Below, in pieces: positions 6,011 to 13,632 of a stretch of 19,317 nt of DNA (position 1 is the first letter of the stretch; each line of letters begins with the position of its first letter). The notes beneath the pieces are model-generated. The model ran no database searches, was not told where the DNA came from, and saw only the letters and a list, made by a program, of their open reading frames with translations. The stretch is from Ruminococcaceae bacterium UBA7127 (GTDB lineage Bacteria; Bacillota; Clostridia; Oscillospirales; Acutalibacteraceae): NCBI GenBank assembly GCA_002493005.1, contig DKXL01000016.1, positions 17,742 through 37,058 on the forward strand. The letters are read 5' to 3'. Position numbers and translations under genes: made by a program.

Positions 6011-7162
6011 TCAGATAGCTCTTACTCTAATAACGCCTTCAACAGCCGCCATAGCCTCAGCGTTTGCAGCGTCGCCGCCTGCAACGTCGATAATTGTGTA
6101 AGCATAGTCACCACGGGTTTTGCTTGACATATTCTCAACATTGCCCTTAACCTCAGAGAGAACCTTCTTGAGCAACTCAGGGATATTCTTGTGCATTACA
6201 CAAAAACGAACATCGCCTGACTTTGGAACTGAAAGTGCAGGGAAGTTAACTGAGTTGATAATGTTACCGTTCTCAAGGTATTCCTTAACCTGATCACAAG
6301 CCATAACAGCACAGTTGTCCTCGCTCTCGGGAGTTGACGCGCCGAGGTGAGGCATACAAATAATGTTTTCCTCGCCAAGAATATCGTCAGTAGCAAAGTC
6401 AGTAACATACTTTGCAACCTTACCGCTCTTAACAGCCTCTAAAACAGCAGTTGAATTAACAAGACCGTCACGGCTGAAGTTAAGAATACGAACGCCGTCT
6501 TTCATCTTTGCAATCATATCAGCGTCAACCATATCCTTTGTGTCAGGAAGAAGCGGAACGTGGATAGTAAGGTAATCACAAGCAGTCATAACATCTTCTG
6601 CGCTCTTCATCAGCTTAACGGCAGGCTCAAGCTTGAGTGCATTCGGAACTGACATAAACGGGTCAAATCCGATAACATCCATACCGAGGTCAACCGCACA
6701 GTTAGCAACAAGAATACCGATTGCGCCAAGTCCGATAACGCCGAGAGTTTTGCCCTTTAACTCAGGACCGACAAACTGGCTCTTTCCCTTTTCAACCATC
6801 TTGCCTACAGCGTCGCCGTTGCCCTTAAGAGTTGTTTTTTCCCATTCAATACCCTCTGTAATCTTACGGGAAGCAAGAAGCATACCTGCAACAACAAGCT
6901 CCTTAACAGCGTTAGCGTTAGCACCGGGAGTGTTAAACACAACAATACCCTGCTCTGTGCACTTATCCTTAGGAATATTGTTTGTTCCTGCGCCTGCTCT
7001 TGCGATAGCAAGAAGGTTGTCGCCAAACTCCATTTCGTGCATTGATGCACTTCTTACCAACACTGCGTCAGGATTCTGAACGTCGTCGCCGTAGCTGTAG
7101 TTATCGCCGAGACGGCTTGTGCCGACAGCAGCGATTTTATTTAAAGTAAGAATATTAAACAT
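6011..7162 (-). CDS. serA: D-3-phosphoglycerate dehydrogenase (ACT-domain type)
   Basis: It oxidises 3-phosphoglycerate to 3-phosphohydroxypyruvate with NAD+, the first step of serine synthesis. The 383 residues comprise a substrate-binding half, an NAD-binding Rossmann domain with GLGAIG (144-149), and a C-terminal ACT domain (about 316-383). Arg231 (NFSRDG) and His272 (PHLGAST) match the family's catalytic Arg and His. The usual catalytic Glu motif (DVFExEP) is replaced by DFATDD (255-260). The frame reads back to a TTG at 7171, but that codon touches the SD. The ATG at 7162 has GAAGGA nine bases ahead and is preferred. It follows serC by 33 bases, and the pair forms a serine operon. Another 2-hydroxyacid dehydrogenase is less likely given serC and the ACT domain. 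Confidence 0.92.
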   Translation of the reverse strand: MFNILTLNKIAAVGTSRLGDNYSYGDDVQNPDAVLVRSASMHEMEFGDNLLAIARAGAGTNNIPKDKCTEQGIVVFNTPGANANAVKELVVAGMLLASRKITEGIEWEKTTLKGNGDAVGKMVEKGKSQFVGPELKGKTLGVIGLGAIGILVANCAVDLGMDVIGFDPFMSVPNALKLEPAVKLMKSAEDVMTACDYLTIHVPLLPDTKDMVDADMIAKMKDGVRILNFSRDGLVNSTAVLEAVKSGKVAKYVTDFATDDILGEENIICMPHLGASTPESEDNCAVMACDQVKEYLENGNIINSVNFPALSVPKSGDVRFCVMHKNIPELLKKVLSEVKGNVENMSSKTRGDYAYTIIDVAGGDAANAEAMAAVEGVIRVRAI

Positions 7163-7195
7163 TATAATCAATCCTTCTCAATATAAATTGCTGAA

Positions 7196-8281
7196 TTACT
7201 TATTTTCAGCTTCAAATTTCTTCATAAACTCAACGAGCTTTTCAACACCCTCATAAGGCATTGCATTATAGATAGAAGCTCTCATACCGCCAACACTGCG
7301 GTGACCTTTGATGTTAACAAAGCCTGCCTCGGTTGCCTCTTTAACAAATTTAGCGTCCATATCAGCATCGCCTGTTACAAACGGAACGTTCATCAGTGAG
7401 CGATCCTCAGCAACAACTGTGCCCTTGAACATCTCTGAGCTGTCAAGGAAGCCGTAAAGAAGATCAGCTTTCTTCTTGTTAAGCTCATACATCTTGTCAA
7501 GTCCGCCGATTTCGTTCTTAATCCACTCAAGCACAAGCTTAGCCATATAGATTGTATAGCAAGGCGGAGTGTTGAACATTGAACCGTTGTCAGCGTGAGT
7601 CTGCCAGTTGAGCATTGTAGGAGTCTTCTCCATAGCATTGCCGATAAGATCCTCACGAACAATAACAACAGTAAGACCTGCCGGAGCCATATTCTTCTGA
7701 GCGCCTGCATAAAGTACGCCGAACTTAGAAACATCAATCGGTCTTGAAAGAATACAAGATGAAATATCAGCAACAAGCGGAACATCGCCTGTGTCAGGAA
7801 GCTCATTGTAAACTGTTCCGTAGATTGTGTTGTTCATACAGATATAGAAGTAGTCAGCATCCTTTGTGAATGTAGACTTGTCAAGCTTAGGAATATAAGA
7901 GAAAGTCTTGTCTGCTGAAGAAGCAACAATGTTAACCTCACCGTATCTTGCAGCCTCGGCAGCAGCCTTTTTAGCCCACTGACCTGTAACAACATAGTCA
8001 GCCTTGCCGCTCTTAGTCATAAGATTCATAGGAATTGCCGCAAACTGAGTGGATGCGCCGCCCTGAAGGAACAGCACCTTGTAATTGTCAGGAATGTTCA
8101 TAACCTCTCTGAGCAGTGCCTCTGCACCCTCAATAATTGTACCGTATACCTTTGAACGGTGTGACATTTCCATTACGCTCTGACCGCTGCCCTCATAATC
8201 GAGCATCTCTGATGCTGCTTTTTTGAGAACTGACTCAGGCAGCATTGATGGACCTGCTGAAAAATTGTAAACTCTTGCCAT
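7196..8281 (-). CDS. serC: Phosphoserine aminotransferase
   Basis: SerC is a PLP enzyme that transfers the amino group of glutamate to 3-phosphohydroxypyruvate, giving phosphoserine; it may also serve pyridoxal phosphate synthesis. The 361-aa length is normal. The N-terminus VYNFSAGPSMLP is the family hallmark, HRSK (41-44) is the phosphate-binding stretch, and Lys196 in AGAQKN is the expected PLP Schiff-base lysine. The ATG at 8281 is preceded by AAGGGAG about eight bases upstream. It is first in the serC-serA operon, behind a near-consensus promoter at 8354-8382. The phosphatase SerB is not in the window. Confidence 0.96.
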   Translation of the reverse strand: MARVYNFSAGPSMLPESVLKKAASEMLDYEGSGQSVMEMSHRSKVYGTIIEGAEALLREVMNIPDNYKVLFLQGGASTQFAAIPMNLMTKSGKADYVVTGQWAKKAAAEAARYGEVNIVASSADKTFSYIPKLDKSTFTKDADYFYICMNNTIYGTVYNELPDTGDVPLVADISSCILSRPIDVSKFGVLYAGAQKNMAPAGLTVVIVREDLIGNAMEKTPTMLNWQTHADNGSMFNTPPCYTIYMAKLVLEWIKNEIGGLDKMYELNKKKADLLYGFLDSSEMFKGTVVAEDRSLMNVPFVTGDADMDAKFVKEATEAGFVNIKGHRSVGGMRASIYNAMPYEGVEKLVEFMKKFEAENK

Positions 8282-8353
8282 TTCTAAAATCTCCCTTTTA
8301 TATGATTATTAAAAAGTTTGTAAAACAAAATCAAAAATTCGTTACCGAGTTTA

Positions 8354-8382
8354 ATTATACCTCTATACGCACTCAAAGTCAA
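8354..8382 (-). promoter_or_regulatory. Promoter of serC-serA
   Basis: On the minus strand, -35 TTGACT (8382-8377), a 17-base spacer, and -10 TATAAT (8359-8354). The predicted start is near 8347, leaving a leader of about 65 bases in which I see no T-box or riboswitch-like feature. Confidence 0.85.
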
Positions 8383-8401
8383 TATTTTAATTTGCAAAGA
8401 T

Positions 8402-8772
8402 AGCTTACAATTTCAATTTCAAATGTACAATGTACAATTAACAATTTCGGTCGAGTAGATAGATTGATAATTTCTTACGATAGTGCCCGAAATTAAAACG
8501 AAGCAAAAGGGTATCTTGCGTCAGATTTAGAAAAATACTTGACTCGGGCTACCGTTACTAAGCTATGGTACGACAAATCTCACCGAAGCTAAAAAGTCAA
8601 TTCCTGCGTTACCAATAGAAAAATGCCTGCACCGGGCTACCGTTACTAAGCTATGGTACGACAAATATACCCGAAGCTAAAAAGTCGATTCCTGCGTTAC
8701 CAATAGAAAAATGCCTGCACCGGGCTACCGTTACTAAGCTGTGGTACGACAAATCTCCCCGAAGCTAAAAAA
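8402..8772 (+). repeat. Modular intergenic repeat, copy 4, with tandem core units
   Basis: This fills the interval between the serC promoter and the permease stop codon. An AT-rich segment (AATGTACAATGTACAATT) is followed by TCGAGTAGATAG (8450-8461), GTGCCCGAAATTAAAACG (about 8485-8502), ATCTTGCGTCAGATTTAG and the core hairpin. The core then repeats head to tail: the 18-mer lies at 8546-8563, 8634-8651 and 8722-8739, a period of exactly 88 bases. The units differ at only a few positions, which suggests recent local duplication. Each ends in CCGAAGCTAAAAA. Confidence 0.9.
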
Positions 8773-8773
8773 C

Positions 8774-9928
8774 TTAGGATTCAAGCATAATTTCTTTAAC
8801 GGAGATTTTCTTTATTTTTTCTGAATAAATACGCATCAGCATTTCATAAACGAATATAAACACAGCAAGTGATACAAGCATCATAGGAAAATCAAATTCA
8901 TACGCAGGAACGCCCTCCATATCTTTGAACACAATATCAACCATAACCCTGAGCAATGCATATTGATATACCGTTCCCAATGCAAAGCCTATGTACGACA
9001 ACGGACGATAACCTCCCAAAATTGCCGTACAGCATTGCTTGTGCGAATAGCCGAATACTCTCATCATTGCTATTGTCTTTTTGTTGCCGTTTATCACCGT
9101 AGTAATTGCAAGAAACAACGTGGTAAACGCCAATACAAGCCCGATTAACAATATCATTGCACCCATCATTTCGCTTGACAAATCCTTCATACTAAACGAC
9201 ATTTGCGTCATTGCAGAAAAACAGAACGAAGCAAAAATGATAAAAAAACCAAGCGATTTTTTGCTTTTTAGCGTGTTCTTTTTTAGGTCGGCAATAAAAC
9301 TGCGGTTGCTCGGATTACAAGCGGCGTCACTCCGCTTTTTTGCCTTGGCACAGGACTGATGAAAATCATTTTTTAAAAGCGAGAGTACAGGTGTTTTTAG
9401 CTTATAGCAGGCATAAAAGATTGCAATAGCTGCAAAAGCGACTGTCGGCAATACCACAAAATAAAAAAGGATTGACGGATGAAAATGTATTGCAATTTCG
9501 GGCAGTATTTTATCCTCATTTTGCAGTTCATAAAAACTCGGCATAAGCAAAAATGCTCCGCCAAAGCCTGTCGCAGTCCCGATTAAAACACTGATTCCAA
9601 ATACCCAAAAATTCTTTGCAATTTTTAGATTTGAATAGCCCAAAGCCTTTAATATTGCAAGCTCTTTTTTATGTATGTCGATATAATGCTTGATATAAAA
9701 CAACAGCATTACTACCGAGGTAATCAGCAGACATCCTCCCGACACCAAACAAACGACCTTTGCCGTAGATACCTGAGCATTATAAAAAGCCATTGACAGC
9801 TCTGATGTTATTTCATTTTTTATCGAAACAACATCAAAATAGAAGTTTAAAAACATAGTACACACAAGCACCGCACAACAAGAAACGATTGAAATTCCAA
9901 CAACCATACCGTCACCACCCAATCTCAT
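8774..9928 (-). CDS. FtsX/MacB-type ABC transporter permease, compact
   Basis: This is the membrane subunit of an ABC exporter and partner of the ATPase it overlaps by 17 bases. The 384-aa protein has about eight predicted helices in two FtsX-like halves. Each half has a matching cytoplasmic coupling stretch: KKELAILKALGYSNLKIAKN (87-106) and KKTIAMMRVFGYSHKQCC (283-300). The large extracellular domain of most FtsX-type permeases is missing: helix 1 is joined to helix 2 by only about 25 residues. The ATG at 9928 overlaps the ATPase stop; the ATG at 9907 (MVVGIS) is an equally possible start. Residues about 196-206 in the linker between halves are encoded by a dispersed hairpin repeat. The substrate is unknown; a neighbouring TetR gene suggests an inducible exporter, perhaps for peptides or drugs. 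Confidence 0.82.
   Translation of the reverse strand: MRLGGDGMVVGISIVSCCAVLVCTMFLNFYFDVVSIKNEITSELSMAFYNAQVSTAKVVCLVSGGCLLITSVVMLLFYIKHYIDIHKKELAILKALGYSNLKIAKNFWVFGISVLIGTATGFGGAFLLMPSFYELQNEDKILPEIAIHFHPSILFYFVVLPTVAFAAIAIFYACYKLKTPVLSLLKNDFHQSCAKAKKRSDAACNPSNRSFIADLKKNTLKSKKSLGFFIIFASFCFSAMTQMSFSMKDLSSEMMGAMILLIGLVLAFTTLFLAITTVINGNKKTIAMMRVFGYSHKQCCTAILGGYRPLSYIGFALGTVYQYALLRVMVDIVFKDMEGVPAYEFDFPMMLVSLAVFIFVYEMLMRIYSEKIKKISVKEIMLES
9309..9341 (+). repeat. Hairpin repeat module inside the permease gene
   Basis: ATTACAAGCGGCGTCACTCC and the following GCTTTTTTGCC resemble the intergenic module at 4373-4404 (GTAAGCGGTGTCACGCCGC, TTTTTT). The stem GCGG/CCGC (9321-9324, 9332-9335) and T-run (9336-9341) are kept. 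On the minus strand it is read in frame as about KAKKRSDAACNP of the permease. Confidence 0.6.
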
Positions 9929-10604
9929 AGGCGGTCTTTTGCGTTTTGTTTGTATAGATTTCAGACAATTTACCGCTGTTCATTTTTATTACCGTTTTTG
10001 CCATCTCTGCTATATTCAGATTATGCGTTACCATTATTATTGTAAACCCATATTCTTTTTGCAGTTTGCAGATATAGTCAAGCACCTGTCTGCCTGTTTG
10101 CTCGTCTAATGCACCGGTCGGCTCATCCAAAAATAAAATCTTCGGCTTTTTAGCCAATGCTCTTGCAACAGATACCCTTTGCTGCTCGCCTCCTGACAGC
10201 TCGCTTGGATATTTGTGCAGCTTTTCTCCAAGTCCAACCGCATCTATAATGGCTTTGTAGTCCTTGTTGCCAGCCAAGTCAGCCCCCATTTTAACATTTT
10301 TATCAACGTTCATATTGGGCAGCAGATAATATTGCTGAAAAATAAATCCTGTATTTTCTTTGCGAAATTCAACCAGCTTTTTATCGGAAAGTTCTGTAAT
10401 ATCCATATCGTTATATATAACCTGACCGCTTTCCGGCTTCTCTAACCCCGACATTATATTCATTAAGGTTGATTTGCCCGAGCCTGACGCACCCAAAATA
10501 ACAGCAAAATCACCGTCATTAATTTTAAGACTGATACCTTTTAATACATTGCAGCGGCTTTCGCCGCTTCCGTAGGATTTTGAAATATCTTTAATCTCAA
10601 TCAT
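9912..10604 (-). CDS. ABC transporter ATP-binding protein (MacB/LolD type)
   Basis: This ATPase subunit of an ABC exporter acts on the cytoplasmic face with the overlapping permease. The 230 residues contain every canonical motif: Walker A GASGSGKS (38-45), Q-loop Gln90, signature LSGGE (136-140), Walker B ILFLDE (156-161), D-loop GALD and H-loop His194. The DEPTGALD form and the length are typical of the MacB/LolD/FtsE subfamily. The ATG at 10604 begins MIEIKDISKSYG; the nearest SD-like run, AAAGG, is about 13 bases ahead, which is weak, so translation may depend on context. It follows the TetR gene by 94 bases in the same direction and is probably co-transcribed with it. Confidence 0.93.
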   Translation of the reverse strand: MIEIKDISKSYGSGESRCNVLKGISLKINDGDFAVILGASGSGKSTLMNIMSGLEKPESGQVIYNDMDITELSDKKLVEFRKENTGFIFQQYYLLPNMNVDKNVKMGADLAGNKDYKAIIDAVGLGEKLHKYPSELSGGEQQRVSVARALAKKPKILFLDEPTGALDEQTGRQVLDYICKLQKEYGFTIIMVTHNLNIAEMAKTVIKMNSGKLSEIYTNKTQKTAYEIGW

Positions 10605-10698
10605 TTTAATTGCCGTACCTTTCCGCCCACAAATAAAAATTCTAAATCTTTACGAACCTTAACGTGGGCAATATAATTTTGAACACCTTGATTTTACA

Positions 10699-11268
10699 TT
10701 ATTTTTCTTTCATATTTTTTAACAGACTGACAAACACATCCGTCATCATCTGACTTATTTCTTCCGCTGTGAATCTGCACATTTTTGTAGCGCACAAAGT
10801 TGCAATTCCGTGAGTGTAAATCCACAGGTGATGATACAAATTCTCTACTGTCGTATCGTCTAATCCGTAGCCTTGTCGAATAGACAAAAGGATTTTTTCA
10901 TAGTTGTCATCAATCAACGGGAGAACACCCGACAAATCAGGCACCTGCTCTTGCTCTGTCATAAACAAAAGCTGAAACAGCTTGGGTTCATTTATTGAAA
11001 AGAGAATGTACTGTGTTCCCACGCCCTTAAATGCAAGCTCTTCCGATAAGCCTCTTTCGATATACTGCCTATAAAGTGCTTTTGCAGCCTCCTTAACAGC
11101 CTGCTGAACCTCATCCATACTTGCAAAAACCGTAAAAATCGGTCTTGCCGAACTGCCGAGTTGCTCTCCCAATGACCTTGCAGTTAGGGCTTGTGCACCT
11201 TGTTGTCTTACAATTTCCAAAGCGGCTTTCACAATCTCTTCTTTTGTAAACTTTGCCTTTGGCGGCAT
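10699..11268 (-). CDS. TetR/AcrR-family transcriptional regulator
   Basis: This probable local repressor governs itself and the ABC exporter behind it. The 189-aa length is standard. The N-terminal helix-turn-helix lies at about residues 9-55 (KEEIVKAALEIVRQQGAQALTARSLGEQLG), and the rest is an all-helical ligand domain with no obvious ligand clue. The ATG at 11268 has AGGGG nine bases upstream. Two palindromes lie between its predicted RNA start and the start codon (11286-11299 and 11314-11327) and are good operator candidates. Order and direction (tetR, ATPase, permease, all minus) suggest a self-regulated export operon. Confidence 0.9.
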   Translation of the reverse strand: MPPKAKFTKEEIVKAALEIVRQQGAQALTARSLGEQLGSSARPIFTVFASMDEVQQAVKEAAKALYRQYIERGLSEELAFKGVGTQYILFSINEPKLFQLLFMTEQEQVPDLSGVLPLIDDNYEKILLSIRQGYGLDDTTVENLYHHLWIYTHGIATLCATKMCRFTAEEISQMMTDVFVSLLKNMKEK

Positions 11269-11285
11269 AAAACCACACCCCTTTT

Positions 11286-11299
11286 AAAACGTTCGTTTT
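11286..11299. promoter_or_regulatory. Candidate TetR operator 1
   Basis: AAAACG-TT-CGTTTT is a perfect 6-bp inverted repeat around two bases, about 20 bases before the tetR ATG. It lies downstream of the predicted RNA start. Confidence 0.55.
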
Positions 11300-11313
11300 A
11301 CAACACTTATTTT

Positions 11314-11327
11314 AAATCATATGTTTT
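11314..11327. promoter_or_regulatory. Candidate TetR operator 2
   Basis: AAATCATATGTTTT is an imperfect palindrome (CATATG core, A/T arms). It overlaps the predicted transcription start and lies 28 bases centre-to-centre from operator 1. Confidence 0.35.
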
Positions 11328-11328
11328 A

Positions 11329-11356
11329 ATTATACTGATAATTCTTCAAATGTCAA
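11329..11356 (-). promoter_or_regulatory. Promoter of the tetR-ABC operon
   Basis: On the minus strand, -35 TTGACA (11356-11351) and -10 TATAAT (11334-11329) both match consensus, with a 16-base spacer. The predicted start is near 11322. Confidence 0.85.
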
Positions 11357-11363
11357 GCCTACA

Positions 11364-11650
11364 TACGCTGCTCACAATTCGAGTAGATAGGTTTGTTATA
11401 ATAATAACCTTTAGTTTCCGAAATTAAAACTAAGAGAAAAATATAGGTGAAGTAAAACTAATAAATATGAAGTAAATGACATCTTGCGTTAGACTTAGAA
11501 AAACATCTGCACCGGGCTACCGTTACTAAGCTGTGGTACGACGAATATACCCGAAGCTAAAAAACGGCGTGACGCCGCCCGCAATTCGAGCAGACAGCGT
11601 GATAGTATCTACACTTATCCGCCCGACCGTTTTCGAGCATTTTCCTATAA
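11364..11650 (+). repeat. Modular intergenic repeat, copy 5
   Basis: This occupies the gap between the tetR promoter and the terminator of the kinase-like gene. It begins with GCTGCTCACAATTCGAGTAG and runs through TTTCCGAAATTAAAACTAAG and ATCTTGCGTTAGACTTAG to the core hairpin (18-mer at 11514-11531). A small hairpin CGGCG-TGA-CGCCG (11565-11577) follows directly, then CAATTCGAGCAGACAG and a GCCCGACCGTTTTCGAG module (about 11630-11646). Confidence 0.85.
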
Positions 11651-11654
11651 TTTT

Positions 11655-11706
11655 AAAAAAACACCTTTGATGAATCCGGACTTGATTCAATCAAAGGTGT
11701 TTTTTT
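11655..11706. terminator. Bidirectional terminator after the kinase-like gene
   Basis: A long perfect stem (AAAAAAACACCTTTGAT, 11655-11671, with ATCAAAGGTGTTTTTTT, 11690-11706) has a further inner GAATC/GATTC pairing. It carries A and T tracts at both ends, so it can stop transcription both ways. It lies 17 bases past the stop of the minus-strand gene. Confidence 0.9.
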
Positions 11707-11723
11707 GTTTTAGATTTCGTTAT

Positions 11724-12515
11724 TTAATTTTGATGCATTGGATTTATTGTGTGTAATATTTCTTTTCGTGCCAAGTTCCAACCGTTATCAGAAATATCAA
11801 GTATTTGATACTTTTCATCAATAGCACTAAGCACACTCATTTCATATTCGTATCTTTTTTTCCAATACTCAATCTGAATTTTTGTTGGTTCGTTCTGTCC
11901 GCGCTCTTTGCGTGCAGTTCTCAGTTGTTGGGGAATATTATTGGTTTTGAGATAAAAAATATATTTTTTACTCAACTCAAGCGTATTGAGAAGCGCAGAA
12001 ATATAACGCACAGCTTGTTGTTCATTAATACGATAATTATTAATCATATCATTCAGCGGATGATGAAGCAATGAGCCATCAAAAATTGCAAAATCAACTT
12101 CCTCATTAACTTCTCTTTGATAATTTTTCCATATTTCTGTATACACGGAAATATATTTGTCAATAGAAATTGTTTTTTTAGGGTGATAACACAATTCATT
12201 TTCTGCCAGCTCAGAAAGCAAAGGTTCATCGAATATAAACGTCTTTTCATTACCATATCGTACCAGTCTTGCATTTTCTGTCATAATTGTATTTTCACTG
12301 ATAGCATCTATGGAAGAGCCGTATTTATTGCACAATTTCTCATATTCATAAATTGAATAATATGCAGTGTTGTAAAAATCTATTGGATTTTTACAGTCAC
12401 CCTCTAAATAAGCCTTTACCTTATATCCCGAATTCGTTAATTCTCTTGAGAGCGCTTGAACCATTGTTGACTTACCGACTCCCGAAACTCCCTCAATAAA
12501 AATAATCTCAGTCAA
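11724..12515 (-). CDS. P-loop NTPase, probable nucleotide or small-molecule kinase
   Basis: The 263-aa protein opens with a strand and Walker A motif, IIFIEGVSGVGKST (4-17), as in thymidylate-kinase-like proteins. A YFxxK-like stretch and an Arg-rich lid-type segment (LRTARKERGQNEPTKIQ) follow in the second half. No membrane helix is seen. The substrate cannot be named: related proteins are annotated only as kinases or thymidylate-kinase-like. The frame must begin at the TTG at 12515, because upstream in-frame codons include a stop and the next internal Met would lose the Walker motif. The SD AGGAG lies about 12 bases away, a little far, and a four-codon ORF (ATGATGGTTGAC, then TGA) overlaps the start. 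This may lower or couple translation. Confidence 0.6.
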   Translation of the reverse strand: MTEIIFIEGVSGVGKSTMVQALSRELTNSGYKVKAYLEGDCKNPIDFYNTAYYSIYEYEKLCNKYGSSIDAISENTIMTENARLVRYGNEKTFIFDEPLLSELAENELCYHPKKTISIDKYISVYTEIWKNYQREVNEEVDFAIFDGSLLHHPLNDMINNYRINEQQAVRYISALLNTLELSKKYIFYLKTNNIPQQLRTARKERGQNEPTKIQIEYWKKRYEYEMSVLSAIDEKYQILDISDNGWNLARKEILHTINPMHQN

Positions 12516-12540
12516 CCATCATTCACTCTCCTGTCTTTAT

Positions 12541-12600
12541 TCAAGATTTAAGCGAAATTTCTTTATTTTTCTAAATATATGCGCATCAACATCTCGTAAT
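12541..12600 (-). pseudogene. Remnant of an FtsX-type permease 3' end
   Basis: Minus-strand translation gives DDYEMLMRIYLEK followed by a stop. This matches the C-terminal VYEMLMRIYSEK of the permease at 8774-9928. Base differences in the shared part are mostly at third positions (GAG/GAA, TTG/CTG, CGC/CGT). Beyond it the DNA still resembles the permease end (AAAGAAATTTCGCTTAAA against AAAGAAAATCTCCGTTAAAG), but a one-base loss in the A-run creates the stop. No start or upstream permease sequence is left; pyrF begins its 3' end 30 bases away. Confidence 0.6.
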
Positions 12601-12631
12601 CATCAAAAAGTCTATCGCAAATTTTGGATGA

Positions 12632-13564
12632 TTAAAGCTTAACCTCACCGATAACTCCGAGAATATCCTCTTTCATTCTGATTGCTTCATTGCGAGCGGC
12701 AACTGCAAAGTCCTCCTCGGTCAAGCCCTGCTTTTTCCAAGCGCACATAATGCCTCGGCTTGAGTTGATGATTGCGCCGAGTCCGTTTTTGTCAAATGCA
12801 TTTTTTGCATCTTCTGCTCCGCCGCCCTGTGCGCCGTAGCCCGGAACAAGAAAGAATGTATGCGGAAGCTTTGCTCTCATCTCTTTGAGCTGGTCGGGAT
12901 ATGTCGCGCCGACAACTGCGCCCACAGCCGAGTAACCGTACTTGCCCATAAGCTCTTCGCCCCAGCCTTCGCACATTCTGCCCATATGCTCATACACACT
13001 TTCGTCTGTTGAAAGTTTCATATCCTGCAACTCGCCCGAGCTTGGATTTGATGTTTTAACAAGCACAAAAATACCCTTGTCGTCAGCGGCACAAACCTTT
13101 GCAAGCGGCTTGATTCCGTCTGTGCCAAGGTATCCGTTTACTGTCAGTGCGTCTGCGCCGAAAGCTTCCACGCTCTCGCCTGCAACATCGGTTTTGCCGA
13201 GGTGAGCAGTAGCGTATGCTTCCATAGTTGTGCCAATATCGTTACGCTTGCCGTCTGTAATAACAAACATACCCTTTGACCTTGCATATGCAATAGTGTC
13301 GCAAAGCGCCTTAACACCCTGCCAGCCGTACATTTCATAATATGCAGCCTGAGGCTTAACAGCAGGAACAATATCACACAAAGCATCAATCAAAGCTTTG
13401 TTGAATTCAAAAAGTGCCGCAGCCGCGCCGTCAAGAGTTTTTCCGTACTTTGCAAAACACTTCTCCTTAATTGAAGCAGGAACATAGTCGAGCTTAGGGT
13501 CAAGTCCTGCAACGGTCGGATTCTGCATTTTTACAATATTTTCAATAAGTCTGTCAAATGCCAT
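12632..13564 (-). CDS. pyrF: Orotidine 5'-phosphate decarboxylase (long subfamily)
   Basis: It converts OMP to UMP, the last step of pyrimidine synthesis. The 310-aa product belongs to the longer PyrF subfamily: the catalytic D-x-K-x-x-D stretch reads DGKRNDIG (104-111, Lys106), LDPKLDYVP (21-29) is the N-terminal substrate loop, and VPGYGAQGGGAED (240-252) is the phosphate-binding part. The frame extends to 13579, but the ATG at 13564 follows AGGAGAA by five bases and is the natural start. No clear promoter or terminator is visible. pyrC lies 2.1 kb upstream in the same direction, separated by the ASCH, DUF6440 and aldolase genes and the inverted-repeat locus. Confidence 0.95.
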   Translation of the reverse strand: MAFDRLIENIVKMQNPTVAGLDPKLDYVPASIKEKCFAKYGKTLDGAAAALFEFNKALIDALCDIVPAVKPQAAYYEMYGWQGVKALCDTIAYARSKGMFVITDGKRNDIGTTMEAYATAHLGKTDVAGESVEAFGADALTVNGYLGTDGIKPLAKVCAADDKGIFVLVKTSNPSSGELQDMKLSTDESVYEHMGRMCEGWGEELMGKYGYSAVGAVVGATYPDQLKEMRAKLPHTFFLVPGYGAQGGGAEDAKNAFDKNGLGAIINSSRGIMCAWKKQGLTEEDFAVAARNEAIRMKEDILGVIGEVKL

Positions 13565-13602
13565 AACAATTCTCCTCATTTTTATTTTTCTTAAATGATA
13601 TA

Positions 13603-13631
13603 TTGACTTTTAAATATTAACATTATATAAT
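13603..13631 (+). promoter_or_regulatory. Promoter of a predicted small RNA
   Basis: -35 TTGACT (13603-13608), a 17-base spacer, and -10 TATAAT (13626-13631). It points away from pyrF, into the inverted-repeat locus, and no plus-strand protein gene with a ribosome binding site follows. The -10 lies in a palindrome (ATTATATAAT) that could also serve the minus strand. Confidence 0.75.
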
Positions 13632-13632
13632 T

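Noticed and set aside
8520..8772. Tandem 88-base repeats could be mistaken for a CRISPR array.
   Set aside because: The whole 88-base unit is conserved, with no variable spacers, and only three units exist.
10621..10690. A GCCCAC/GTGGGC pairing between tetR and the ATPase gene as a regulatory hairpin.
   Set aside because: Only six base pairs span more than 30 bases with no T-run; this is expected by chance.
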